Positions 9,200 through 16,817 of a stretch of DNA of 64,000 nt are shown here, one piece after another; the stretch's first letter is position 1; every line of letters starts with the position of its first letter. This DNA comes from Ignavibacteria bacterium. Lineage in GTDB: Bacteria > Bacteroidota > Ignavibacteria > Ignavibacteriales > Ignavibacteriaceae. The notes below the pieces were generated by a model. That model was not told the origin of the DNA, did not search any database, and was given only the letters and a program-made list of their open reading frames with translations. The position numbers and the translations under genes were made by a program. The stretch is taken from positions 62,001 to 126,000 of the forward strand of contig JAUYAB010000008.1 of the NCBI GenBank assembly GCA_030693705.1, given 5' to 3'.

Positions 9200-10186
9200 A
9201 TGAAAAAAAGAAAACTTGGTAAACTTGGATCCGAAGTTTCTGCCATTGGATTAGGCTGTATGGGCATGTCGGAATTTTACGGAAACGCGAACGATGCAGA
9301 ATCAATATCAACGATCCATCGCGCAATTGATCTTGGAATTACTTTTTTAGATACATCCGATATGTACGGTCCATTTAAGAATGAAGAACTTGTTGGCAAA
9401 GCATTAAAAGGAATCCGCGACAAAGTAACACTCGCCACTAAGTTCGGAATTGTTAGAACAAGTGATCCGAACATCCGCGGTGTTAATGGAAGACCGGAGT
9501 ATGTTAAAGCTTCATGCGAAGGATCTTTGAAACGGCTTGGCACAGATTACATTGATCTCTATTATCAACATAGAGTTGATCCAAATGTGCCGATTGAAGA
9601 AACGGTTGGCGCCATGGCAGAACTCGTTAAAGAAGGGAAAGTAAAATATCTCGGACTTTCGGAAGCAGCTCCGAAGACTATCCGAAAGGCGCATCAAGTG
9701 CATCCGCTCACCGCATTACAGACCGAGTATTCGCTTTGGAGCCGCGATCCGGAAGATGAAATTTTAGCGCTTGTAAAAGAACTTGGAATTGCGTTTGTCG
9801 CTTACAGTCCGCTCGGAAGAGGATTTTTAACCGGACGCTTCAAAAAATTTGAAGACTTTGAAGAGAATGATTACCGTAGATTCTCCCCAAGATTCCAGGG
9901 AGAAAACTTTCAAAAGAATATTGAGCTTGTTAAAAAAGTTGAAGAGATTGCCAAAGCAAAAAATGTTCTTCCGGGACAGTTGGCTTTGGCGTGGGTTCTT
10001 GCTCAAAGTGAAAACATTATTCCTATTCCGGGAACAACAAAACAAAAACATATTGAAGAAAATATTGCAGCTACGGAAATTGTTTTAACTAAAGAGGAAC
10101 TTGAACAGATAGAATCTGTTTTTACGAAAGGCGCCGCAAGCGGATTGAGATATCCCGAAGCGATGATGAAAGTTGTGAACCAATAA
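9200..10186 (+). CDS. Aldo/keto reductase (AKR13-like)
   Basis: NADPH-dependent reductase of 328 aa. It opens with [11 protein letters not shown] and G-L-G-C-M-G-M-S, typical of the AKR13/YakC-like branch. The tetrad is seen as Asp and Tyr in L-D-T-S-D-M-Y-G, Lys in A-T-K-F-G and His in Y-Q-H-R. The C-terminal I-P-I-P-G-T-T-K motif binds the cofactor phosphate. GAGG at 9191-9194 serves as ribosome binding site. It follows the peptidase by 23 bp and may be co-transcribed with it. Substrate is unknown, probably an aldehyde. Confidence 0.9.
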   Translation: MKKRKLGKLGSEVSAIGLGCMGMSEFYGNANDAESISTIHRAIDLGITFLDTSDMYGPFKNEELVGKALKGIRDKVTLATKFGIVRTSDPNIRGVNGRPEYVKASCEGSLKRLGTDYIDLYYQHRVDPNVPIEETVGAMAELVKEGKVKYLGLSEAAPKTIRKAHQVHPLTALQTEYSLWSRDPEDEILALVKELGIAFVAYSPLGRGFLTGRFKKFEDFEENDYRRFSPRFQGENFQKNIELVKKVEEIAKAKNVLPGQLALAWVLAQSENIIPIPGTTKQKHIEENIAATEIVLTKEELEQIESVFTKGAASGLRYPEAMMKVVNQ

Positions 10187-10231
10187 AATAGCAGCAAGTT
10201 CAAAGTATAAAGTATAAAGTTAAAAAATATT

Positions 10232-10370
10232 TATTCCCTATGGGAATATTAATTGTTCGGGGAATTTTTGTTGCAAATATTCAACACCTCCGGTGTCGTT
10301 GCATAAATCCCATAGGGATTTAATATTTGTAATACGATTAAAAAAAGTAAAATGAATCCCGTAGGGATTC
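10232..10370. repeat. Cluster of four triloop hairpins (REP-like)
   Basis: Four short palindromes with three-base loops follow each other: TATTCCC-TAT-GGGAATA (10232-10248), ACACC-TCC-GGTGT (10284-10296), AAATCCC-ATA-GGGATTT (10305-10321) and GAATCCC-GTA-GGGATTC (10354-10370). The last two share flanks (AATATTT after the stem). This occupies the whole gap between the reductase and DUF454 genes and looks like a dispersed palindromic element. Confidence 0.65.
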
Positions 10371-10400
10371 AATATTTCTTAATTCTATTTAAGGCTAAAA

Positions 10401-10706
10401 GTGAAAAGAGAACTGATCGAAAATAAATATCTGCGCTGGCTTTATCTCTTCCTGGGATTTATCTTCCTCGGGTTCGGTGTGCTTGGAATACTTCTTCCCG
10501 TTATACCAGGACTTGTCTTCGTTGTCGTTTCTACTTACTTTTTTTCGAGAAGCTCGCACAAGTTCCATGATCTTCTCATCAACAATAAATATGTCGGCAA
10601 GTATGTCCGCGATTATTATTCCGGCGTTCCGATTCCTTTAAGAACAAAAATACTTGCTGTGCTTTTTATGGTGATCTCGCTTGTAGTTGGTATTTGTTTA
10701 TTGTGA
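10401..10706 (+). CDS. DUF454/YbaN-family small membrane protein
   Basis: A 101-aa protein with two hydrophobic segments (about residues 11-47 and 83-101) and the DUF454 core: L-G-F-I-F-L-G-F-G-V-L-G-I-L-L-P-V-I-P-G followed by F-S-R-S-S-H-K-F-H. E. coli YbaN belongs to this family; its function is unknown. The start is GTG at 10401, with AAGG at 10391-10394 upstream. It is followed 7 bp later by the ArsC/Spx-like gene. Confidence 0.85.
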   Translation: MKRELIENKYLRWLYLFLGFIFLGFGVLGILLPVIPGLVFVVVSTYFFSRSSHKFHDLLINNKYVGKYVRDYYSGVPIPLRTKILAVLFMVISLVVGICLL

Positions 10707-10713
10707 GGCAAAA

Positions 10714-11046
10714 ATGAACATTCAAATCTTTGGTACAAAAAAGTGCAGGGAAACGCAGAAAGCTGAACGCTATTTCAAGGAAAGAAAAATTCTCTACCAC
10801 TTCCGCGATCTTACTGAAAAGGGAATAAGCAAAGGAGAACTTGATAACATTTCCTCCGTTATCCCCATTGAAGAATTAATTGACCGCGAAGGAAAACAAT
10901 TTGAAAAACGGAATTTGAAATTTATGAAGTTTGATATTGAAGAAGAACTATTAACCGATCCGCTTCTACTAAAAACTCCCGTTATAAGGAACGGCAGACA
11001 AGTTACCGTTGGGAACAAACCGGAAATTTGGAAAACGTGGGCGTGA
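10714..11046 (+). CDS. ArsC/Spx-like thioredoxin-fold protein
   Basis: A 110-aa protein of the ArsC/Spx/YffB group. The single catalytic-type cysteine is in G-T-K-K-C-R-E-T near residue 11, followed by the helix A-E-R-Y-F-K-E-R-K-I. The cis-Pro loop is K-T-P-V-I-R, near the end, where ArsC-type proteins have it. It lacks a second nearby Cys, so it is not a classic CxxC oxidoreductase. ATG at 10714 with GAGG at 10704-10707 is better supported than the in-frame TTG at 10687. True arsenate reduction is uncertain since no ars genes are nearby. Confidence 0.8.
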   Translation: MNIQIFGTKKCRETQKAERYFKERKILYHFRDLTEKGISKGELDNISSVIPIEELIDREGKQFEKRNLKFMKFDIEEELLTDPLLLKTPVIRNGRQVTVGNKPEIWKTWA

Positions 11047-11699
11047 AGAAATACTCCTTCGTTTTTGTTTTGATAAGCTTTTTAATGCTTAACTTTGGTT
11101 GTAAAAAGAATCCGACCGAGCCGGATAAACCAACTACGGAAGATATAAATTCCTCCCTTTTTCCCCTTCAGATGGGGAATGAATGGGTATTCGAATTTCC
11201 TTACTGGACACCATGGTCTGGAGACACAACAGCAACAAATAATTGTAAAATAATTAGTAGTAAAATGCTCAACGGGAAAAAATATTATGCATTCGATAAT
11301 GCTCTGCCATTTTTTCCATACCATCCTATTTTAAAAGAACTAATAGGAGGAAATGTTGATACAATTTTTGTTAGGCAAAATGAAAATGGGGATATTATGT
11401 TACTTGTTGACGATTCTGAGTGGTTATACTTTTCGTTTAATACGGAATTACTGGATTCGTTAGTAAGAACAAAAATAAAGAATGCAGATTATTTCTTCCA
11501 AATTGAATCTACCAATGATACGGTCAATACACCTATAGGTTCGTTTGACAAATGTTTAAGAATATTTAACTACTTCCCTAGGATTAAAGGAACCGAACAT
11601 TATATTTGGTTTGCACCTGGTTATGGTCCTATAAAAATCTACTATCCCGAACTTGACGTTACTTATCAATTAGTTAAAATAAATATTCAAAAAAACTAA
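11043..11699 (+). CDS. Lipoprotein of unknown function
   Basis: A 218-aa exported protein. Residues 1-17 are a lipoprotein signal ending in M-L-N-F-G-C, with the lipidated cysteine followed by K-K-N-P-T-E-P, a tail typical of Bacteroidota-like lipoproteins. The GTG start at 11043 overlaps the previous stop (GTGA), so it appears translationally coupled to the ArsC/Spx-like gene. The mature part is beta-rich and polar with several aromatic residues, including W-V-F-E-F-P-Y-W and H-Y-I-W-F-A-P-G-Y-G-P-I-K. The last motif is common in uncharacterised secreted proteins that report an even beta fold. I do not recognise a function. Confidence 0.75.
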   Translation: MKKYSFVFVLISFLMLNFGCKKNPTEPDKPTTEDINSSLFPLQMGNEWVFEFPYWTPWSGDTTATNNCKIISSKMLNGKKYYAFDNALPFFPYHPILKELIGGNVDTIFVRQNENGDIMLLVDDSEWLYFSFNTELLDSLVRTKIKNADYFFQIESTNDTVNTPIGSFDKCLRIFNYFPRIKGTEHYIWFAPGYGPIKIYYPELDVTYQLVKINIQKN

Positions 11700-11726
11700 A
11701 CCTCAAAATTGAAAACATAATTATAC

Positions 11727-11759
11727 AAAAAAAGGGCAACCATTACGGCTACCCTTTTT
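11727..11759. terminator. Bidirectional terminator between lipoprotein gene and glnA
   Basis: AAAAAGGG-C-A-A-CC pairs with GG-C-T-A-CCCTTTTT around the loop ATTAC, with A-runs and T-runs on both sides. It sits between convergent genes and can serve both strands. Confidence 0.75.
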
Positions 11760-11787
11760 CTATCACATAGATCATCGAGGGAAACTA

Positions 11788-13215
11788 TTAAACATCATAG
11801 TACAAGCTGAACTCGTACGGATGCGGCTGAAGAGCCATCGGTTTAATTTCTTTATCGGTCTTATATTTTATCCATGTTTCAATAACATCTTCCGTAAAGA
11901 CATCGCCTTTAAGCAGGTAGTCGTGATCTTTTCTAAGACACTCTAACGCCGCGTCAAGACTTCCCGGGGTTGACGGAACATTTTTCAGTTCCTCCGGTTC
12001 CATATCGTAGATATCCTTATCAAGCGGTTCACCCGGATCGATACGGTTGATAATTCCATCCAAGCCCGCCATCATAATTGCGGAAAAAGCGAGATATGGA
12101 TTTGTTGAAGGATCAGGACAGCGGAATTCAACTCGTTTTGCCTTTGGATTGTTGGAGTACATCGGAATCCTGATCGAAGCGCTTCTGTTTCTTTGTGAAT
12201 AAGCTAAGTTTACCGGAGCTTCAAATCCGGGCACAAGTCTCTTGTAAGAGTTTGTGGTTGGATTTGTAATCGCCAACAAAGAAGGAGCGTGTTTCAAAAT
12301 ACCGCCGATATAATAGAGCGCCATTTCGCTTAAACCCGCATATCCGTTACCGGCAAAAAGCGGTTTTCCTTTTTTCCACAAACTTGAGTGAACGTGCATC
12401 CCGCTTCCGTTATCGCCGAAGATCGGTTTAGGCATAAAGGTAACGGTTCTGTTATTCTTTTTAGCGGTGTTCTTAATAATATATTTGAACATTAATAATT
12501 GATCGGCAGCTAAGAGCAACGGTTGGAAACGGACGTCAATTTCGCACTGTCCGCCGCTTGCAACTTCGTGATGCTGGGCTTCGATATCAAGTCCGGCGTT
12601 CATTAAGTTGATAACCATTTCATTTCTTAGATCCATGAGCGAATCGGTTGGAGCTACCGGGAAATAACCTTCTTTGTATCTTGGTTTGTAGCCAAGGTTC
12701 GGACCTTCATCGCGTCCACTGTTCCATTTACCTTCAACAGAATCAACAAAATAAAAACTGCTGTTCTGTGAAGAATCAAAACGAACGTCATCGAAAACGA
12801 AAAATTCCGCTTCAGGTCCAAAGTAAACCGTATCGGCAATTCCGGTTGAGAGTAAATATGCTTGAGCTTTTTGCGCAATGTTTCTCGGGCAGCGGGAATA
12901 TTTTTCTTTCGTCGCCGGTTCGTAAACGTCGCACGTCAAACTGATGGTTGGCGCAGTAACAAACGGATCAACCCATAATGTATTCGGGTCGGGAATAATT
13001 AACATATCGCTTTCGTTAATTGCTTTCCAACCGCGGATGGAAGAACCGTCAAAGCCGAAACCATCTTCAAAGGAACCGGCATTAAATTGTGTAACCGGAA
13101 AAGTAATATGCTGCCATTGTCCCGGCATATCCATGAATTTCATATCCACAAATTGTATATTATTCTCTTGAACGAATTTGAGGACTTTGTCTATTGCAGA
13201 CATCTCCTTAGCCAT
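11788..13215 (-). CDS. glnA: Type I glutamine synthetase
   Basis: Cytoplasmic dodecameric enzyme that joins ammonia to glutamate using ATP. At 475 aa it has the full GSI length. Visible marks are F-D-G-S-S-I-R-G-W near residue 55 (beta-grasp domain), the glutamate/metal segment [10 protein letters not shown] near 130, N-G-S-G-M-H-V-H near 270, and the [10 protein letters not shown] segment. [10 protein letters not shown] near 395-405 aligns with the adenylylation-loop tyrosine of GSI-beta. AGAGG precedes the ATG at 13215. An Lrp/AsnC gene lies directly upstream in the same direction, 54 bp away. Confidence 0.97.
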   Translation of the reverse strand: MAKEMSAIDKVLKFVQENNIQFVDMKFMDMPGQWQHITFPVTQFNAGSFEDGFGFDGSSIRGWKAINESDMLIIPDPNTLWVDPFVTAPTISLTCDVYEPATKEKYSRCPRNIAQKAQAYLLSTGIADTVYFGPEAEFFVFDDVRFDSSQNSSFYFVDSVEGKWNSGRDEGPNLGYKPRYKEGYFPVAPTDSLMDLRNEMVINLMNAGLDIEAQHHEVASGGQCEIDVRFQPLLLAADQLLMFKYIIKNTAKKNNRTVTFMPKPIFGDNGSGMHVHSSLWKKGKPLFAGNGYAGLSEMALYYIGGILKHAPSLLAITNPTTNSYKRLVPGFEAPVNLAYSQRNRSASIRIPMYSNNPKAKRVEFRCPDPSTNPYLAFSAIMMAGLDGIINRIDPGEPLDKDIYDMEPEELKNVPSTPGSLDAALECLRKDHDYLLKGDVFTEDVIETWIKYKTDKEIKPMALQPHPYEFSLYYDV

Positions 13216-13269
13216 AACTAACCTCTTATTTATTTATTTGTTTTTGTTTTGTTGCTTACTTAAGCTGAA

Positions 13270-13719
13270 TTATTTCAACGAAATTTTAGTTGATTCTTTA
13301 ATAGATGAAAGCACGAAAAACGATTTTGTGCTTACAACTCCGGGCCATGATTGAATTTCCGCGAGAAGTTTTTCCAATGCTTCCGTATTCTTGGCTATCA
13401 CTTTAAGGATGTGCGAACCTTCACCAAGGATCGAATGACACTCAAGAACATCCGGATGCTGTTCAACCTTCGAACCTAAAATTTTATAATGCTTTGAAGA
13501 ATCCATCACCAAAAGAATGAACGCCATAATATCATACCCGAAAGCTTTCCGGTTAATTTTGGTATAATATCCTTCGATGATATTTTTGTCTTCGAGTTTG
13601 TGAAGTCTTTCACTAACCGAAGGGATTGACATGCTTACAGCTTCAGCAAGCTGGTTTCGCTTTGTTCTACCCTGTTCCTGGAGCATCTCCAGAATTTTAA
13701 TATCTAAGTTATCTATCAT
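13270..13719 (-). CDS. Lrp/AsnC-family transcription regulator
   Basis: A 149-aa regulator: N-terminal winged helix-turn-helix (residues 3-60, starting I-D-N-L-D-I-K-I-L and including S-M-S-I-P-S-V-S-E-R-L-H-K-L) and a C-terminal RAM effector domain (about 65-145). Such proteins sense amino acids and control nitrogen genes. It lies immediately upstream of glnA in the same orientation, so control of glnA and of itself is a reasonable inference. A Bacteroidota-like promoter is visible upstream. Confidence 0.92.
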   Translation of the reverse strand: MIDNLDIKILEMLQEQGRTKRNQLAEAVSMSIPSVSERLHKLEDKNIIEGYYTKINRKAFGYDIMAFILLVMDSSKHYKILGSKVEQHPDVLECHSILGEGSHILKVIAKNTEALEKLLAEIQSWPGVVSTKSFFVLSSIKESTKISLK

Positions 13720-13760
13720 GTTGTACCTAATTTTTTTAGGGTTAATTATATTATTGGTTG

Positions 13761-13793
13761 CAAATATAAGACATTATTCAGATAAGAGGCAAA
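13761..13793 (-). promoter_or_regulatory. Promoter for lrp-glnA
   Basis: On the minus strand TTTG (13793-13790) is followed 21 bp later by TATATTTG (13768-13761), close to the TTTG/TAnnTTTG pattern of Bacteroidota-type housekeeping promoters. The -7 box is about 40 bp before the lrp start. Confidence 0.55.
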
Positions 13794-13969
13794 TAAAAAA
13801 GAAGTTTTTGGGGAATATTTATTGAAAGATTCCGGTTAATAATAAGCGGGAATAAAAATTTTCCGGTTTTTGTGTTAAGATTCTCCCCTTGAAAGCAAAA
13901 AACAGATGCGTTACGTGAATTGCGGTTTATAAATATTCGTAAAGCGGAGTTGTATTAAAGTGAAGTTGT

Positions 13970-14119
13970 CTAAATCGAAGCTCCCTCCTTGTCGATCAAA
14001 GCTTGTTTTTCCTTCTTCCGGTTATAAGTTTTTTTTGCCGGAATAACTTTCGGCGGTTTCTGCGGGAGCGGAACTCTTTTTTTCTTCTTCTTTACTATAA
14101 TTTTTACTTTCTCAGCCAT
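13970..14119 (-). CDS. Small basic protein of unknown function (49 aa)
   Basis: ATG at 14119, TAG ending at 13970. The product starts M-A-E-K-V-K-I-I-V and is then very rich in Lys and Pro: five consecutive lysines, then P-L-P-Q-K-P-P-K-V-I-P, and Y-N-R-K-K-E-K. It begins 6 bp after the DUF5989 stop, in the same operon. No Shine-Dalgarno is obvious, but coupling to DUF5989 would explain that. The 14003-14209 plus-strand reading frame is an antisense shadow. I do not recognise the family; a nucleic acid or membrane-surface binding peptide would fit the charge. From here to 13761 I see no further feature. Confidence 0.6.
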   Translation of the reverse strand: MAEKVKIIVKKKKKRVPLPQKPPKVIPAKKTYNRKKEKQALIDKEGASI

Positions 14120-14125
14120 AACAAA

Positions 14126-14284
14126 CTAAAAGATTGCGTAGATAAACGGAGCCAGCGCAGAACCTTGCGTCAAAATGATCAGTCCGCCGAGAAGAATAAG
14201 AAAAAATAAGATTGGGGCAAGCCACCATTTTTTACGGACTTTTAAAAAATCCCACAACTCCGATATAATTGAAAGTTTGCTCAT
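14126..14284 (-). CDS. DUF5989-family small membrane protein
   Basis: A 52-aa protein too short for most ORF cutoffs. The sequence has the family signature in order: S-E-L-W-D-F-L-K-V-R-K-K-W-W-L, a hydrophobic helix (about residues 22-38), then L-T-Q-G-S-A-L-A-P-F-I-Y. This family is nearly always found beside SxtJ-type proteins and carbamoyltransferases, exactly the arrangement here, 8 bp after the SxtJ gene. Function is unknown; a single-pass subunit of a membrane complex for surface-polymer or small-molecule carbamoylation is a plausible inference. Confidence 0.9.
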   Translation of the reverse strand: MSKLSIISELWDFLKVRKKWWLAPILFFLILLGGLIILTQGSALAPFIYAIF

Positions 14285-14292
14285 CGCTGTTC

Positions 14293-14709
14293 CTAAAATT
14301 GCTTTTCATATTGAGATTTATTGAAAGTAACCAGCGGACGTTTCCGCCAATAACTGCTTGCCGATTTATCTATTTTCAGATCAAGAAAATTCTTCCCGGT
14401 AAATTTATAAAGAAATTTTATTGGAGTCAGCAAAAAATAGAAGAGAAGGCTTAAAATTATTCTTGTTGAAAAAAATCCAAGCACAACGCTAAAACCCATC
14501 CACAATTTGTAAATCCATCTTAACACTTTCGGAAGTGTCAATCCCAAAAAGACAAAAAGAAAACCCAGCACGCTGAAAATTAATTTATTTTTTGCATGCA
14601 AGATGAACATGATTATCCCGATAACGGTTAAAAGTCCACCTATTGTAAGGCCGAATTTTCTTAACTCCGCCGGAGTGGCTTTTATTTGTTTAATTTCTTC
14701 TTTAATCAT
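14293..14709 (-). CDS. SxtJ-family membrane protein
   Basis: A 138-aa protein with hydrophobic segments at about residues 24-41, 44-60 and 72-98, and the SxtJ family ending W-R-K-R-P near residue 122. The founding member was named from the saxitoxin cluster, but the family is widespread beside carbamoyltransferases with no assigned biochemical role. It lies between the antitoxin-like gene and DUF5989 with 8-10 bp spacing, so it is an operon member. Confidence 0.85.
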   Translation of the reverse strand: MIKEEIKQIKATPAELRKFGLTIGGLLTVIGIIMFILHAKNKLIFSVLGFLFVFLGLTLPKVLRWIYKLWMGFSVVLGFFSTRIILSLLFYFLLTPIKFLYKFTGKNFLDLKIDKSASSYWRKRPLVTFNKSQYEKQF

Positions 14710-14719
14710 TGTCTGTTAT

Positions 14720-14932
14720 CTAAAGGAGTCTATCTTTTTTTAATTCGTCTTTGAGTTTTTCAAATTCGATTGTCGGTTCATCTTTTCTTTCTTTAATTAT
14801 CATTACACATTTCGAGTCCTCGATTATTTCAAGCATTTCTTTGTATACTTTGTAGTCAATAAGTACACTTTTAGGTTTTCCCCTTTTATTATAAAAGATT
14901 TGCTCTTTCGTTCTTAGTTTTTTCATAACCAT
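14720..14932 (-). CDS. Phd/YefM-like antitoxin-type small protein (orphan)
   Basis: About 70 aa from the ATG at 14932; an earlier in-frame ATG at 14983 would overlap the carbamoyltransferase end. The pattern Y-N-K-R-G-K-P-K-S-V-L-I-D-Y-K-V-Y-K-E-M-L-E is that of Phd/YefM-type antitoxins (a short beta strand, then helix, reading 'x-G-x-P-x-A-V-L-x-x-x-x-Y'). The rest is charged (D-E-L-K-K-D-R-L-L end). No toxin gene is adjacent; the neighbours are the carbamoyltransferase and SxtJ. It may be a leftover antitoxin or a repurposed regulator of this operon. Confidence 0.6.
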   Translation of the reverse strand: MVMKKLRTKEQIFYNKRGKPKSVLIDYKVYKEMLEIIEDSKCVMIIKERKDEPTIEFEKLKDELKKDRLL

Positions 14933-14955
14933 GTCTATTATTTTAATCTTATTAC

Positions 14956-16785
14956 TTAATCTAACACAAATTCCTTCTTCCAATCAACATCATTTTCGAG
15001 TTGCTTTTGTCCAGTTTTGTTCAGCAGAAAATTTCCAAGCACAAGATAATCAATATCGGTGCGCATAAAACAGCGGTAAGCGTCTTGCGGTGAACAAACA
15101 ATTGGTTCACCACGAACATTAAATGACGTATTTACAACCACTGCGTAACCTGTTTGTTTTTCAAATTCTGAAATTAATTTGTGATAACGTGGATTTGTTT
15201 CCTTCTGCACCGTTTGAATGCGAGCGGAATAATCAATGTGTGTTACCGCGGGAATGTCCGAACGCAGAATGTTCAGTTTTTCAATTCCGAATAATTTTTT
15301 TTGCTCTTCGGTCATTTCTTTTTGCCGTTCTTTTTTTACATCGGCAACAATCAACATGTACGGACTTTCTTTTTCCATCTCGAAATAATCCGAGACTTTT
15401 TCAGAAAGAACCGAAGGAGCGAACGGGCGGAATCCTTCTCTAAATTTTATTTTAATATTCATCGTTGCCTGCATCTTTGCGGAGCGTGCATCGCCAATAA
15501 TGGAACGGTTACCCAACGCACGAGGACCAAATTCCATTCTACCTTGAAACCATCCCACAACTTTTTCATCTGCAAGCAAAGAAGCCGTTTCTGAATAGAG
15601 TTCATCATCGCTTAATTGTTTGGAAGGAATTTTATTTTCAGTAAGCCAAGTTTTTATTTCTTTGTTAGAAAATTCGGGACCGAGATACGCTCCGTTCATC
15701 GAATCGGTTTCTCCATTCGCATTTCTTTCATTACCAAGATATTGATACCAGGCTGTTAATGCAGCCCCCAACGCGCCTCCGGCATCACCGGATGCAGGCT
15801 GGATCCAGATATTATCAAAAATATTTTCCCGTAAAAGTTTTCCGTTCGCAACGCAGTTTAACGCAACACCCCCGGCAAGACAAAGATTTTTCTGCCCGGT
15901 TTCTTTGCGCACATGTTTCGCCATCCGCAGCATAACTTCTTCCGTAACTTCTTGAACCGAACGGGCGAGATCCATTTCTTTTTGCGTTAACTTCGACTCC
16001 GGTTTGCGCGGACTTCCGTCAAAAAGTTTGTGGAATTTTTCATTCGTCATTGTTAAACCGGTGCAGTAATTAAAATATTCCATATTCATTTTAAAAGAAC
16101 CGTCATCTTTTAAATCGACCAATTCGGAATATATTTTATCTACATATTTCGGTTCGCCATACGGAGCCAGTCCCATTACTTTATATTCGCCGGAATTTAC
16201 TTTGAATCCGGTGTAGTAAGTAAAAGCCGAATAGAGAAGTCCAATTGAATGAGGGAAATGGATGTCGGAATCAATTTGAATTTTGTTTCCGCTGCCGACA
16301 CCAAAACTTGAAGTTGTCCACTCGCCAACTCCATCCATTGTAAGGAATGCGGCTTCCTGAAACGGCGAAGGATAAAACGCTGATGCGGCGTGCGATTCGT
16401 GATGTTCGGGAAAAAGTATTGTCCCTTCGAATCCCAATTCTTTTTTAATAAATTCTTTCATCCAGAGTTTTTCTTTTATCCACAGCGGCATAGCTTTAAT
16501 GAAAGATTTTATTCCAACCGGAGCGAAGCTAAGATAAGTTTCGAGAAGCCGTTCAAATTTCAAGAAAGGTTTATCGTAAAAAACCACGAAGGACAAATCT
16601 TTTCCAGTTATTCCGGCATGTTTCAAACAACAATTTATTGAATGCGTCGGGAAAGCATGATCGCCTTTTTTCCGAGTAAATCTTTCTTCTTGCGCGGCGG
16701 CAAGTATCTCGCCATCCTTAAGTAAACAGGCGGCGCTATCGTGGTAAAAAGCTGATACTCCGAGAATGTAAATTGGCAAACTCAA
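14956..16785 (-). CDS. Carbamoyltransferase (NodU/CmcH family)
   Basis: A 609-aa enzyme transferring a carbamoyl group from carbamoyl phosphate, via a carbamoyl-adenylate, to a hydroxyl of a sugar or natural product. The N-terminal Kae1-like domain opens I-L-G-V-S-A-F-Y-H-D-S-A-A and contains the metal-binding H-H-E-S-H-A-A-S-A-F near residue 128. The C-terminal YrdC-like half contains F-G-P-R-A-L-G-N-R-S near 425 and the T-S-F-N-V-R-G-E-P-I segment near 555. It is followed by SxtJ and DUF5989 and preceded 32 bp away by glgP, in an operon that makes nucleotide sugars, so a surface glycan is the likely substrate. Confidence 0.92.
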   Translation of the reverse strand: MSLPIYILGVSAFYHDSAACLLKDGEILAAAQEERFTRKKGDHAFPTHSINCCLKHAGITGKDLSFVVFYDKPFLKFERLLETYLSFAPVGIKSFIKAMPLWIKEKLWMKEFIKKELGFEGTILFPEHHESHAASAFYPSPFQEAAFLTMDGVGEWTTSSFGVGSGNKIQIDSDIHFPHSIGLLYSAFTYYTGFKVNSGEYKVMGLAPYGEPKYVDKIYSELVDLKDDGSFKMNMEYFNYCTGLTMTNEKFHKLFDGSPRKPESKLTQKEMDLARSVQEVTEEVMLRMAKHVRKETGQKNLCLAGGVALNCVANGKLLRENIFDNIWIQPASGDAGGALGAALTAWYQYLGNERNANGETDSMNGAYLGPEFSNKEIKTWLTENKIPSKQLSDDELYSETASLLADEKVVGWFQGRMEFGPRALGNRSIIGDARSAKMQATMNIKIKFREGFRPFAPSVLSEKVSDYFEMEKESPYMLIVADVKKERQKEMTEEQKKLFGIEKLNILRSDIPAVTHIDYSARIQTVQKETNPRYHKLISEFEKQTGYAVVVNTSFNVRGEPIVCSPQDAYRCFMRTDIDYLVLGNFLLNKTGQKQLENDVDWKKEFVLD

Positions 16786-16817
16786 ATGTCAAAACTCAAA
16801 TGTAAATTGATTTCCAT

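Noticed and set aside
10714-11046. Arsenic resistance function for the ArsC-like protein
   Set aside because: No ars regulator or pump nearby, and ArsC, Spx and YffB share the fold.
13631-13825. Plus-strand 64-codon frame over the lrp start
   Set aside because: Antisense shadow of the Lrp gene and its promoter.
14003-14209. Plus-strand 68-codon frame
   Set aside because: It is antisense to the DUF5989 and 49-aa genes, both of which have better spacing and, for DUF5989, family residues.
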